Shown here one piece after another: positions 46,092 to 55,169 of a stretch of DNA of 64,000 nt; the stretch's first letter is position 1, and every line of letters starts with the position of its first letter. The stretch is from NCBI RefSeq assembly GCF_034661295.1, contig NZ_CP141062.1, positions 372,001 to 436,000 on the forward strand. The letters are read 5' to 3'. Source of the stretch: Faecalibacter sp. LW9. GTDB taxonomy: Bacteria; Bacteroidota; Bacteroidia; Flavobacteriales; Weeksellaceae. The position numbers were made by a program, and so were the translations under genes. The notes below the pieces were generated by a model. The model was not told where the DNA came from and did not search any database. It was given only the letters and a program-made list of their open reading frames with translations.

Positions 46092-46502
46092 ATGAAAGTA
46101 ACTATAAACCGTAAGGCTCATTTTAATGCCGCACATCGTTTACATAATCCCCAGTGGAGTGAAGAGAAAAACCGTGAAGTGTATGGAAAATGCTCCAATC
46201 CAAATTATCATGGTCATAACTATGAACTGATTGTAAGTGTAAAAGGAGAAGTAGATCCCGAGTCTGGTTTTGTCATGAACTTGGATGTTTTACGTCAAAT
46301 TATAACTGTTGAAGTAGAAAACTATTTGGATCACAAAAACTTAAATTTGGATGTTGAAGATTTTAAACATTTAATACCAACGGCTGAAAATATTGTAGTT
46401 GTGATTTGGAATCGTATACGTGCAAAACTGAATGAAAGTCTTGAATTAAAAGTAACCTTGTTTGAGACACCAAGAAATTATGTTGAATACGAAGGACATT
46501 AG
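46092..46502 (+). CDS. 6-pyruvoyltetrahydropterin synthase/QueD-family enzyme (CxxxxxHGH type)
   Basis: A 136-residue T-fold enzyme from the ATG at 46092; the frame extends 15 codons upstream into idi, but MKVTINRKAHFNAAHRL is the family start. Zinc ligands are His15, His40 and His42. The catalytic Cys34 is in the spacing Cys-x5-HGH, which is the eukaryote-like PTPS pattern rather than the Cys-x3-HGH of QueD. The Glu in LFETPRNYVEY completes the site. The product may therefore be 6-pyruvoyl-tetrahydropterin (a BH4 precursor) rather than the queuosine precursor, or both. Confidence 0.88.
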   Translation: MKVTINRKAHFNAAHRLHNPQWSEEKNREVYGKCSNPNYHGHNYELIVSVKGEVDPESGFVMNLDVLRQIITVEVENYLDHKNLNLDVEDFKHLIPTAENIVVVIWNRIRAKLNESLELKVTLFETPRNYVEYEGH

Positions 46503-46504
46503 TG

Positions 46505-46957
46505 ATGAAATTAGGAGAACATATCCCATCGTTTAATTTATTAGATCATAAAGGAAATTATTTTAATTCGGATGAATTTCTGTACAAAAAATATTTTGTC
46601 CTGTTCTTTTATCCGATGGATTTTACACCAATGTGTACTAAAGAAGTTTGTCATTTTAGGGACATTAAAGCAGATTTTGATCAATTGGACGCTGTATTAG
46701 TTGGAATCAATGGTCAATCATCTTTATCGCATGAAAAATTTGCAAGAAAACACCAATTGAATTATCCTCTGTTATCTGATCGAAATGCAGAACTCACAAA
46801 ACGATTAGGCATCAAAAAAACTTTTGGATTAATAACACCTCGCGAAACCTTTGTGTTTAATAAAAAAGGCCTATTAATTGAACATATTCAATCGAATAAA
46901 GCTGATGTACACATCGAACGCGCGATTAAAGCTATAAAAAAAGACCAAGAAAACTAA
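46505..46957 (+). CDS. Peroxiredoxin, Bcp/PrxQ type
   Basis: A 150-residue thiol peroxidase. Peroxidatic Cys44 is in FTPMC and the likely resolving Cys49 is five residues later, as in Bcp/PrxQ. PMDFTPMCTKEVCHFRD is the signature block. A GTG one codon upstream opens the frame; the ATG at 46505, 2 nt after the PTPS stop, is preferred. The final codons form part of a terminator. Confidence 0.92.
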   Translation: MKLGEHIPSFNLLDHKGNYFNSDEFLYKKYFVLFFYPMDFTPMCTKEVCHFRDIKADFDQLDAVLVGINGQSSLSHEKFARKHQLNYPLLSDRNAELTKRLGIKKTFGLITPRETFVFNKKGLLIEHIQSNKADVHIERAIKAIKKDQEN

Positions 46958-46970
46958 TCTTGGTCTTTTT
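46938..46970. terminator. Bidirectional terminator whose loop holds two stop codons
   Basis: Stem AAAAAGACCAAGA / TCTTGGTCTTTTT. The loop AAACTAA contains the stop of the peroxiredoxin gene and that of the convergent small membrane-protein gene. Confidence 0.88.
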
Positions 46971-47139
46971 TATTTTTTTTTATAAACCATGTTCTGATAT
47001 AGGTGCGATACATAAAAAAAATGGCCGAACCAATGACAGAATAGATTAACATTGATGTGAAATCACTTTTGTCAAATAAATACTTCATTGTAAATAGAAT
47101 AATGAAGAATACTCCTGTTAAGAATAAATTTTGTTTCAT
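46954..47139 (-). CDS. Small membrane protein
   Basis: A 61-residue protein with two membrane segments (about residues 4-20 and 30-47) and a Lys-rich C-terminus. It overlaps the peroxiredoxin gene by 4 nt tail-to-tail. It follows the YiiX-type gene by 13 nt. No function known. Confidence 0.6.
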   Translation of the reverse strand: MKQNLFLTGVFFIILFTMKYLFDKSDFTSMLIYSVIGSAIFFMYRTYIRTWFIKKNKKDQD

Positions 47140-47152
47140 TGGTCAAAGGTAA

Positions 47153-47842
47153 CTATTTTGTAAGATATAGTTCGAGACTTCCGACCATTTCTAATTTAGA
47201 GGATTGAGATAACTGATTGGGATTGGTTCCTGGATAACCTTGTGGAACAGATTGATTCAAATTGGTATAAAACTCAATCCAATATGTATCGATTTCACCA
47301 CTGGACTTATTTTTAAAATTCATTGGAATGTGTTCAAAGATTTGATCTTTTCGAAACGCTCGCTCAACAAAATCAGAACAATAATATTCATTTTCATTTA
47401 AAATATAAGTCCAATTGTAGGGTTTACCAAGCATCGTGCTCGCTTGAGTAATGGCATGAGGTATAGCGAAAGTATAATTTTTCTTTAATCGATAAACGAT
47501 AATCGAATTTTGTTCGGTTTTTCGAAGAGTATAAAATTGGTTTAATTCTTCTCTTTGTGATCCACCTTTTGGTGCAGCGTGTAATACATAAATTCCATTG
47601 GTGGTGCGTTCAACGATTCCTACATGATCATAATTATAACTACCCTCCAAAATCGTTGCTCGTTTGATCGCACCCGAAAGCCCTTCATCTAACGCCCCAA
47701 CAAAAATAAGATCTCCATTTTTTAGAACTGAAGGACTAATAAGATGGGGAGGAGAAGAAGTTTTTTGTATTGTACAACTTGTAAGGAAAAAAAGAAACAA
47801 ATGAGTAACGATAAGCGGTAAAGAATTAAATATTTTTTTCAT
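47153..47842 (-). CDS. YiiX/YebB-like permuted NlpC/P60 amidase, lipoprotein
   Basis: A 229-residue protein with signal and lipobox LTSC. The permuted papain-like site has His in YDHVGIVE and Cys in YYCSDFVERAF. Such enzymes (family C92/DUF830) are thought to hydrolyse amide bonds in cell-wall or lipid substrates. Order His before Cys is the hallmark of the permuted family. It is co-transcribed with the small membrane protein downstream. Confidence 0.88.
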   Translation of the reverse strand: MKKIFNSLPLIVTHLFLFFLTSCTIQKTSSPPHLISPSVLKNGDLIFVGALDEGLSGAIKRATILEGSYNYDHVGIVERTTNGIYVLHAAPKGGSQREELNQFYTLRKTEQNSIIVYRLKKNYTFAIPHAITQASTMLGKPYNWTYILNENEYYCSDFVERAFRKDQIFEHIPMNFKNKSSGEIDTYWIEFYTNLNQSVPQGYPGTNPNQLSQSSKLEMVGSLELYLTK

Positions 47843-47887
47843 AGATATTTTATTGTATTTTTAAACTCTATAATAAAGGTATAGTTT

Positions 47888-48250
47888 ATGGATTTTAAAA
47901 AGGGATTAACGATTACAATAATACTATTATTAATTGGACTTGGTGTTGCGATTATCATGGGAAGTAATCAAAGTAGTGATGTATTTTTTATCAATGATTT
48001 TGATGCCATTGTTAATAACTCGATTCCTGCTAAAAAGAATAAAAATTATACCTATCAAATCGTTCGAATAAAAGGAGAGACGAATGATAGCATTAAAATT
48101 AAACCATGTGAAACATGTGAGACAGTGGTCTTAAAAGGAAAAATTAGCCAAAAATTTAGGCATGATTTCAAAGATGGGACTTCGAAAATGCAATTTGATC
48201 CTTATAAAGCAACTTCAGGACATTTAAAAATTGTCCATAAAATCAGATAA
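47888..48250 (+). CDS. Hypothetical membrane-anchored protein
   Basis: A 120-residue protein with an N-terminal membrane segment (residues 8-25) and a small beta-rich extracytoplasmic domain containing CETC (residues 78-81), which could form a disulphide or bind metal. The domain has an OB/CcmE-like feel (VLKGKISQKF then KATSGHLKI), but no haem-binding HxxxY is seen, so no function is assigned. Divergent from the YiiX-type gene and upstream of gcvT. Confidence 0.65.
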   Translation: MDFKKGLTITIILLLIGLGVAIIMGSNQSSDVFFINDFDAIVNNSIPAKKNKNYTYQIVRIKGETNDSIKIKPCETCETVVLKGKISQKFRHDFKDGTSKMQFDPYKATSGHLKIVHKIR

Positions 48251-48290
48251 TAGAAATTTTTAGTTTGTTCTGTTTGATCATAAAATTCCT

Positions 48291-48298
48291 TATTTTTG
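48291..48298 (+). promoter_or_regulatory. -7 promoter element for gcvT
   Basis: TATTTTTG, 28 nt before the gcvT ATG. Confidence 0.45.
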
Positions 48299-48326
48299 GG
48301 AGAAATAATTTACAAAGCAAACAAAC

Positions 48327-49403
48327 ATGAAAATTACCGCATTAAACCAAAAGCACAAAGATTTAGGTGCGAAGATGGTTCCTTTTGCTGGATACGAAAT
48401 GCCAGTACAATACGCAGGTGTTAATCAAGAGCATTTTGTAGTTCGCGAAAAAGTTGGTGTATTCGACGTGTCTCATATGGGACAATTTTTTGTGAAAGGT
48501 GAGAAAGCTACAGACTTTTTACAATATATCTTAACGAATGATGTAACGAAAGTTGCAGTTGGACAAGCGCAATACAATGCCATGCCAAATGAAAAAGGTG
48601 GAATTGTGGATGATTTGATCATCTACAAAATGGAAGAAGATGAGTTTATGGTAGTAGTGAATGCTTCTAATATTGATAAAGATTGGGAATGGTTTAACAA
48701 GCATAATACTTTTGGTGTAGAACTATCTAATAAATCAGGTGATATGTCTTTATTAGCCATCCAAGGTCCTAAAGCAATTGAAGCTATGCAATCTTTGACT
48801 GATGTTAATCTAGCTGATATTCCTTTCTATCATTTCGCAGTAGGTACATTTGCAGGATTTGAAAATGTAATAATTTCAGCAACAGGGTATACAGGTTCAG
48901 GAGGATTTGAAATCTACTTTACCAATGAACAAGCCAACGAAATGTGGGACAAAGTAATTGAAGCAGGTAAAGATTTTGGAATCGAACCTTGTGGTTTAGC
49001 TGCTCGTGATACCTTACGTTTAGAGAAAGGATACTGTTTATATGGAAATGACATTAATGATGAGACTACACCATTAGAAGCAGGATTAGGTTGGGTTACC
49101 AAATTAGATACAGGATTCATTTCTTCTGAAATCTTAAAAGCACAAAAAGAAGCGGGAGTAGAGAAGAAATTAGTTGGGTTTAAAATGATCGAGCGTGGAA
49201 TTCCTCGTCATGATTATAAAGTTGTAGACGATGCAGCGAACACGATTGGAATAGTTACTTCTGGAACACAATCACCAATGTTAAAGCAAGGAATTGGTTT
49301 AGCGTATGTACATGTTGATTTTGCAAAAGTCGGAACAACAATTCGAATCCAAATTCGTGATAAAAATATATTAGCAGAGGTGGTGAAAACACCATTTGTT
49401 TAA
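48327..49403 (+). CDS. gcvT: Aminomethyltransferase (glycine cleavage T protein)
   Basis: A 358-residue tetrahydrofolate-dependent T protein of the glycine cleavage system. FDVSHMGQFFVKG, the catalytic-Asp region in VDDLIIYKM, SATGYTGSGGFEIYF and AARDTLRLEKGYCLYGNDI are all typical. The H and P protein genes are not in the window. Confidence 0.96.
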   Translation: MKITALNQKHKDLGAKMVPFAGYEMPVQYAGVNQEHFVVREKVGVFDVSHMGQFFVKGEKATDFLQYILTNDVTKVAVGQAQYNAMPNEKGGIVDDLIIYKMEEDEFMVVVNASNIDKDWEWFNKHNTFGVELSNKSGDMSLLAIQGPKAIEAMQSLTDVNLADIPFYHFAVGTFAGFENVIISATGYTGSGGFEIYFTNEQANEMWDKVIEAGKDFGIEPCGLAARDTLRLEKGYCLYGNDINDETTPLEAGLGWVTKLDTGFISSEILKAQKEAGVEKKLVGFKMIERGIPRHDYKVVDDAANTIGIVTSGTQSPMLKQGIGLAYVHVDFAKVGTTIRIQIRDKNILAEVVKTPFV

Positions 49404-49422
49404 TAAAATCGATAAAAAATTA

Positions 49423-49453
49423 AAAATAGCCCACTTTTTCAGTGGGCTATTTT
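49423..49453 (+). terminator. Intrinsic terminator after gcvT
   Basis: A 13-bp stem AAAATAGCCCACT and its complement with loop TTTTC, followed by T. Confidence 0.9.
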
Positions 49454-49588
49454 ATTCAATAGTAATTTTTAGTGGGTAAAAATTAAATAATCTTATTTTA
49501 AAAAATTGAAATATTATCAAATTGTTAAATTTTAATATTATTTAGTGTTTTATTAACTAAAAAGCTTGTTTTGTTAAATTCTAAAATG

Positions 49589-49596
49589 TACTTTTG
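49589..49596 (+). promoter_or_regulatory. Orphan -7 promoter element
   Basis: TACTTTTG downstream of the gcvT terminator, with TTG candidates 15 and 20 nt upstream. No protein gene follows; it would drive the small RNA candidate. Confidence 0.45.
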
Positions 49597-49600
49597 AGTA

Positions 49601-49684
49601 GTACTATTTCTGAAATAGTCTATTTTTTTAATGACACTAATATGAAAATGAAAAGCCTTTCTGAATTGAAAGGCTTTTCTTTTT
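49601..49684 (+). ncRNA. Candidate small RNA between gcvT and the uvrC operon
   Basis: An ~84-nt segment between a -7 element and a plus-strand terminator. It has two hairpins: ACTATTT-CTG-AAATAGT (49603-49619) and AAAAGCCTTTC / GAAAGGCTTTT (49651-49678) followed by a T-rich tail. It is separated from gcvT by its own terminator and convergent to the next gene. No coding potential beyond very short frames. Confidence 0.4.
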
Positions 49685-49686
49685 TA
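49651..49686 (+). terminator. Intrinsic terminator with a T-tail on the plus strand
   Basis: AAAAGCCTTTC-TGAATT-GAAAGGCTTTT then CTTTTTT. It may also stop leftward transcripts of the convergent gene. Confidence 0.8.
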
Positions 49687-49699
49687 TGTCGAAATCGAA

Positions 49700-50143
49700 T
49701 TATAAATCTTCGTCGTATAAATCAATTATTGGCTTAGGATCTTTTTTCTTGATTTGATATAACCAGTAGATAAAAACACCGATACCATTTCCTAAAATAA
49801 TGGCTAATATCCAAAGCAATCGATCATCACTTTCGATCAAATTTGGATTTTTTACAGCATGGACTACATAATATATAAAGGAAATCACACCGACAAAAAA
49901 TCCAATGAAAACGAGAAAGATAAAGATGACTAAATTTCCCAATAAGGAAGTAAGCATCGATTTTGAAGCACCTTCATGGCCTATCTGGGCATCTAATGTT
50001 CCGAATAACGAAAAAAAGATGATAAAATAGCTTAGCATTGCAAGTGTAAATACAGCAAGAGGCACTGTCGCTAATATGGCTTGTAGTTTAGTATTATTCA
50101 ATAGAGAGGTTAAATCTCTATCCAATATTGGCATTGTTTTCAT
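49700..50143 (-). CDS. Membrane protein with PLDc_N-like C-terminal segment
   Basis: A 147-residue protein with three membrane segments (about 24-48, 68-95, 108-128). The RLLWILAIILGNGIGVFIYWLYQ end resembles the phospholipase-D N-terminal (PLDc_N) membrane module that occurs alone in many small proteins. The start lies 26 nt inside the 3' end of uvrC (or 17 nt if Met4 is used), so it is translated from the uvrC message. Function unknown. Confidence 0.72.
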   Translation of the reverse strand: MKTMPILDRDLTSLLNNTKLQAILATVPLAVFTLAMLSYFIIFFSLFGTLDAQIGHEGASKSMLTSLLGNLVIFIFLVFIGFFVGVISFIYYVVHAVKNPNLIESDDRLLWILAIILGNGIGVFIYWLYQIKKKDPKPIIDLYDEDL

Positions 50144-51929
50144 TAGAAAAATACACTTTTATTTTTTCTGCTCTGGATTTCCCCACAACATTCGTTAGTT
50201 CTTCCAAAGATGCAGATTTAATTTTTTGTACCGACTTAAAAATTGTTAATAATTCTTTAATTGTTTGAGGTCCTATACCGGGTATATCATCCAATTCAGA
50301 TTTAAACGCATTTTTACTTCTTCTATTGCGATGTCGTGTGATCCCAAAACGGTGAGATTCATCACGGACATGTTGTAATACTTTCAAAGTTTCTGAAGTT
50401 TTGTCCAAATACAAAGGATAGGGGTCATCGGGATAATAAATTTCCTCCAGACGTTTCGCAATACCAATAATCGAAATTTTACCACGTAATCCTAAACGAT
50501 CAATCGATTTTAATGCTGAGCTTAACTGACCTTTACCACCATCAATCAAAATCAGTTGTGGTAATGGTTCTCCTTCAGCCAAAACACGAGAATAACGTCG
50601 ATAGATAACTTCTTCCATCGTAGCGAAGTCATTGGGCTCTTCTACCGTTTGTACGTTAAAAATGCGATAATCTTTTTTACTCGGTTTACCATCCTTAAAA
50701 ACTACACAAGCCGATACAGGATTGGTTCCTTGAATATTGGAATTGTCGAATCCTTCAATATGACGTGGTTCTACCGGTAAGCGTAAATCATTTTTCATCT
50801 GATTCATGATGCGATTGGTATGGCGATCAGGATCTACAATTTTGGTTTGCTTCAATTGTTCTAATCGATAAATCTTCGTGTTTTTAATCGATAAATCAAT
50901 AATATGTTTTTTATCTCCAATTTTAGGCACGGTAATTTTGCGATTCGGTATCTCTAAACTGATTTCAAAAGGCACATAAATTTCTTTCGAGTTTAAATTA
51001 AAACGTTCTGAAAAATCAACAATGGCTCTTTGCAATAAGTCTTCATCACTTTCTTCTAATTTTTTCTTCCATTCTTCGGTATGCGATTGAACAATTGCTC
51101 CATGATGAATTTTCATGAAATTGATATACGCATATTCCGCGTCAGAAGTGATAGAAAAGACATCAACATTAGTAATTGTTGGTGAAACAATCGTTGTTCG
51201 TGCTTGATACTTGTGTAAAGTATCTAGTTTGTCTTTAATCATTTGGGCTTTCTCAAACTCCAATTGAGAGGCGTAATGAAGCATCTTATCATTTAAATAA
51301 TTTTTAGCTTCAGAAAATTCTCCTTTTATAATGCTTCGAATACCATTGATTTGCGCATTATAATCTTCTTCTGACTGAAAGCCTTCGCATGGTCCTTGAC
51401 AATTTCCGATATGATACTCTAGACAAACTTTATATTTGTCATTTTCAATATTTTTTTCACTTAAATCATAGGAACATGTACGAATTTGATACAATTCTTT
51501 AATTAAGCCCAAAAGTATCTTCATCATTTTGACGCTCGAATAGGGACCATAGTATTCGGATCCATCTTTGATGACATTTCGGGTAGAAAATAGACGTGGA
51601 AATCGTTCATTTTTAATGCAAATCCACGGATAAGTTTTGTCATCTTTTAAAAGAATATTGTATCGGGGTTGATGTTCTTTGATCAGATTATTTTCCAATA
51701 AAAGGGCGTCATATTCACTGTTCACATTGATGGTTTCGATGTTATCAATGTTAGAAACCAACACACGAAGTCGTTTTGAATCATGTGTTTTATTGAAATA
51801 GGAATTGACACGTCGTTTTAAGTTCTTCGCTTTTCCGACGTATAACAAATCCCCATTTTTATTATAATATTGATAAACGCCAGGCGTTTCAGGTAATGAG
51901 GCTAATTTTAATTTAACATTCTCGTTCAT
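50118..51929 (-). CDS. uvrC: Excinuclease ABC subunit C
   Basis: A 603-residue dual-incision nuclease of nucleotide-excision repair. GIY-YIG domain at the N-terminus (TPGVYQYYNKNGDLLYVGKAKNLKRR), a Cys-containing region CLEYHIGNCQGPCEG, the UvrB-binding UVR motif (FEKAQMIKDKLD), the RNase H-like C-terminal nuclease (IEGFDNSNIQGT, LILIDGGKGQLSSAL) and a helix-hairpin-helix end (LDDIPGIGPQTIKELL). It overlaps the upstream helicase gene by 1 nt. Confidence 0.97.
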   Translation of the reverse strand: MNENVKLKLASLPETPGVYQYYNKNGDLLYVGKAKNLKRRVNSYFNKTHDSKRLRVLVSNIDNIETINVNSEYDALLLENNLIKEHQPRYNILLKDDKTYPWICIKNERFPRLFSTRNVIKDGSEYYGPYSSVKMMKILLGLIKELYQIRTCSYDLSEKNIENDKYKVCLEYHIGNCQGPCEGFQSEEDYNAQINGIRSIIKGEFSEAKNYLNDKMLHYASQLEFEKAQMIKDKLDTLHKYQARTTIVSPTITNVDVFSITSDAEYAYINFMKIHHGAIVQSHTEEWKKKLEESDEDLLQRAIVDFSERFNLNSKEIYVPFEISLEIPNRKITVPKIGDKKHIIDLSIKNTKIYRLEQLKQTKIVDPDRHTNRIMNQMKNDLRLPVEPRHIEGFDNSNIQGTNPVSACVVFKDGKPSKKDYRIFNVQTVEEPNDFATMEEVIYRRYSRVLAEGEPLPQLILIDGGKGQLSSALKSIDRLGLRGKISIIGIAKRLEEIYYPDDPYPLYLDKTSETLKVLQHVRDESHRFGITRHRNRRSKNAFKSELDDIPGIGPQTIKELLTIFKSVQKIKSASLEELTNVVGKSRAEKIKVYFSNENNANIG

Positions 51930-54900
51930 TAATCAACAGCAACTATATTTATTTTTTCGTGTGTATCATCAATATATACTAATAATTTCTCTTTGATGGT
52001 ATATCCCAATTGACTGAAAAATTGTGCATATTGACTGATTTGGAAATGATGTGTGGTTTCCGGTTGTCCTGTTTTATAATCAATTATTGTACAATTATTT
52101 TCAGAATCGATGACCACACGATCTGCACGGAAAATTTCCCCGCTTTGATCGATAAAATCGCGCTCATTCAACACGATTAATCCTTCTGCAAAGTACGGAA
52201 CTAAAACGGAATCATTTAGAATAATTTCAATTCCATTTTTTATACGCAAAAGATTTTCGCTAGATATTGTTCCACGTTGATGTTCTAAATGGATGATGGT
52301 ATCCACATCGTGAGTCGTTTTGATCTGAGCCAATACATTATGCATCGCGTTCGCATATTCAGTTAAAGCTAATTTTTGTTGAGCTTTTTCCGAATTGGTG
52401 TTGACCGTTAATTTATTGTTCCAATCCAAAGAATGTAGTTTGATTTCAATCGAATCGTCTTGATGCTTCTTCGGAACTGATAAACGTTTTGGATCTCCGT
52501 AAACCGTAAACTCATCTTCTGTCATTCCTTTTGAAAAAGCAAACTCATGAAGATAATGGGCAATAGTTTTGGTTTTCGAATTTTCCTTTGGTTTTAAAGC
52601 AATCATATACAACTGCTCTTTGGCACGCGTTGTAGCCACATACAATGTATTAATTGCATCCATTTGGACCAAGTTCTCTTCTTGTTCAATCGCCAGTTTA
52701 ATCGATTGATCTTTGATGGTCTTTAAATCGTTATTAATTCCAACATAGAAATTCTGAAATGGATTCACATCTGTTTTTTCGAGCGGAATCCAAATGTTTG
52801 AATTTTTAGGAGTCCAATCCAAATAAGGTAAAATCACCACGGGAAATTCTAAACCTTTTGATTTGTGAATCGTCATAATTTGAACGGCTTCTACTCCTTT
52901 TGGTGTTTTGACAGATGATTTGTCTTTTGCCGTTTGCCAGTATTCTAAAAATGAATTTAAGTCGGATTCGTTTTTGGATGAATAATCTAATACGACATCT
53001 AAGAAACTTAGGATATAAGCCGGAGAACGTTCTTCCAATTGTAAAGCACGAATCGTTTTTTCGGTAAAATCATAAAGTGATAAATTCTCATCGCGAATAA
53101 AATCCAAATCAAGACCAATATCTTTCATCAAATCTAAGAATCCATCGATTTTATTTTTTATCCCTTTTTGAATGGTAACGGTTAAATCTTCAGATTCAAA
53201 TAAATGAATCTCATAAGCCACCATTAAAAAGCGTATCTTACTTTGCTCATCCATCGGATTGGCAGCAATTTTAAACAAATATTCAATCAACTGAATCTCA
53301 TACGAATTCTTTAATAATAAGGCTTCATTAGAAATTACGACGATTTCATTTTCCGTTAAATGCTTAGCGATTGCAATTCCTTGCGCATTGCTACGTACTA
53401 AGATGGCAATATCGCTTAACGAATAGCCATTGTCACGGCATTGATTGACATACTGTAAAATAGATTCAAGATTTTGTTCTTTGAATTCATCTTTTGAACG
53501 TTCTTTGTTCTCAATGAATTTAAGGTGTACAAAACCATCTTTTCGGCTATTGGTTTTTTGCTGATTTCCGCTTAAATAGATTTCCCTGAAATCAGGCATA
53601 TTCAATTGAGGGGCGATAAAAGTATATAGCTCGTTGTTGAATTTGATAATATTTTCATGGCTGCGCCAATTGGTATCTAATTCTTGTACTTTAATGTTCA
53701 ATTCATCCTGATGTTCAATCAAACCAGTCATTTGGGCAGGATTTCCACCACGCCAACGATAAATCGATTGCTTGGCATCACCAACCAACATAATCGTATC
53801 GGATTGGGCACGGGCATTCTCAATTAAAGGATCAAAATTTTGCCATTGTAGGGTAGACGTATCTTGAAATTCATCAATAAAATAATGATGGTAACGGCTC
53901 CCTATACGTTCGTAAATAAAGTTAGCAGGTTGATCGCGCAAATGTTTACTAATTCGAGTATTAAACTCGTTAATCAATAATACATTCGTTTCTTTTTTGA
54001 TCGAATCCAATGATTTTTCAACTTCATTAATCAAAGAAATAGAGGATATATTTTTTTGAATCGATGACAACAAAACTAATTTATCCGTGATGAACTGAGC
54101 TTGTAGAAATAAAGCTTTGATGTCAGGGAAAATTTGTTCAGCAGTAGCATCTTTTACTTTTTCTAAGTAAACACCGTCAATAATTTCTTTGGTATTCGTA
54201 TCCGTAGGTAAAATAATACCTTCCCCATTATAATTCTTTAATTTGTTGAAATAGGAAGATACTCCACGAGACTTTCCTGGAAGTTCATTCGGTGTTAGTC
54301 CATGTTGTTGCAAAAGATCGAAGAAGGATTGTCCTACCATCGTCAAAGCTTCTTTTAATGTTTTAATATCATCAAAAATGGTTTTACGATAGGCTACAAA
54401 ATCTTCCAATGGAATTTTACGTAAATCATCCAATTGCTCTAAGTTTCGATCATTGGAAATATTAACAGTATCTGCCGATAAGGATTTTCGGATATCCCAT
54501 GATTTATTATCATCCATATTATCTAAGGCGATGGTAATCATGGTTTCAGTTAATTTTTGATCTTCTCCGATTTTAGAATATAATAAATCTACGGATTCTT
54601 CCACCATTTCTTGAGTATTCATTTCCACATCAAAATTCATGGATAAACCTAAATCTTGAGCAAATGATTTCATTAATCTCAAGTTAAATTTATCGATGGT
54701 TGATATTGAAAATTTAGAATAGTTGTGAAGAATAGCGATTAAAATTTTACGCGCTCGTTCTTGAATTATTGTAGGATCTAATGCGATTTCTCGAGATAAA
54801 TCTAAGATGTATGCATCAAATGTTTTAGAAGTATCCGCTAATTCTTCTAACTTTTCGATGATACGTTCCTTCATTTCATTAGCTGCTTTGTTGGTAAAGG

Positions 54901-55036
54901 TAATCGCTAAGATATGTTCAAAACGATAAACACTTTCGTCTTTAAGTAACAACGAAATAAATTCTTTAACAAGAGTATAGGTTTTACCCGCTCCAGCTGA
55001 AGCATTGTAAATTTTAAAATCGCCTGGTTGTAGCAC
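51929..55036 (-). CDS. AddA/RecB-like UvrD helicase with C-terminal nuclease
   Basis: A 1035-residue superfamily 1A helicase for double-strand-break end processing. The first motif is NASAGAGKTYTL (Walker A), then AITFTNKAANEMKERI, the Walker B-like YHHYFIDEFQDTSTLQW, VGDAKQSIYRWRGG and TIHKSKGLEFPVVI. The C-terminus holds a PD-(D/E)xK nuclease (ADRVVID, then IIDYKTGQPETTHHFQISQYAQ). In Bacteroidota this is the AddA-type partner; AddB is not in the window. Translational overlap with uvrC places two repair proteins in one operon. Confidence 0.92.
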   Translation of the reverse strand: MLQPGDFKIYNASAGAGKTYTLVKEFISLLLKDESVYRFEHILAITFTNKAANEMKERIIEKLEELADTSKTFDAYILDLSREIALDPTIIQERARKILIAILHNYSKFSISTIDKFNLRLMKSFAQDLGLSMNFDVEMNTQEMVEESVDLLYSKIGEDQKLTETMITIALDNMDDNKSWDIRKSLSADTVNISNDRNLEQLDDLRKIPLEDFVAYRKTIFDDIKTLKEALTMVGQSFFDLLQQHGLTPNELPGKSRGVSSYFNKLKNYNGEGIILPTDTNTKEIIDGVYLEKVKDATAEQIFPDIKALFLQAQFITDKLVLLSSIQKNISSISLINEVEKSLDSIKKETNVLLINEFNTRISKHLRDQPANFIYERIGSRYHHYFIDEFQDTSTLQWQNFDPLIENARAQSDTIMLVGDAKQSIYRWRGGNPAQMTGLIEHQDELNIKVQELDTNWRSHENIIKFNNELYTFIAPQLNMPDFREIYLSGNQQKTNSRKDGFVHLKFIENKERSKDEFKEQNLESILQYVNQCRDNGYSLSDIAILVRSNAQGIAIAKHLTENEIVVISNEALLLKNSYEIQLIEYLFKIAANPMDEQSKIRFLMVAYEIHLFESEDLTVTIQKGIKNKIDGFLDLMKDIGLDLDFIRDENLSLYDFTEKTIRALQLEERSPAYILSFLDVVLDYSSKNESDLNSFLEYWQTAKDKSSVKTPKGVEAVQIMTIHKSKGLEFPVVILPYLDWTPKNSNIWIPLEKTDVNPFQNFYVGINNDLKTIKDQSIKLAIEQEENLVQMDAINTLYVATTRAKEQLYMIALKPKENSKTKTIAHYLHEFAFSKGMTEDEFTVYGDPKRLSVPKKHQDDSIEIKLHSLDWNNKLTVNTNSEKAQQKLALTEYANAMHNVLAQIKTTHDVDTIIHLEHQRGTISSENLLRIKNGIEIILNDSVLVPYFAEGLIVLNERDFIDQSGEIFRADRVVIDSENNCTIIDYKTGQPETTHHFQISQYAQFFSQLGYTIKEKLLVYIDDTHEKINIVAVD

Positions 55037-55112
55037 TTCAATAAATTTTTAGAAAGTTAATAAAACTCTACAAGATTAAGAAATTGAAATGCCAAACTAT
55101 GACGTAATAAAA

Positions 55113-55140
55113 AAGGAAGCCTTTCTTGAAAAGCTTCCTT
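55113..55140 (-). terminator. Intrinsic terminator after the outer-membrane protein gene
   Basis: AAGGAAGC / GCTTCCTT outer stem with inner TTTC/GAAA pairing and a T-run on the minus strand. Confidence 0.85.
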
Positions 55141-55169
55141 CCACCTTTTTGTTATAAAAAAAGATCTAT

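Noticed and set aside
49641-49740. 31-codon frame running through the terminator at 49651
   Set aside because: It reads through a strong terminator into the antisense of the next gene; not a plausible coding sequence.
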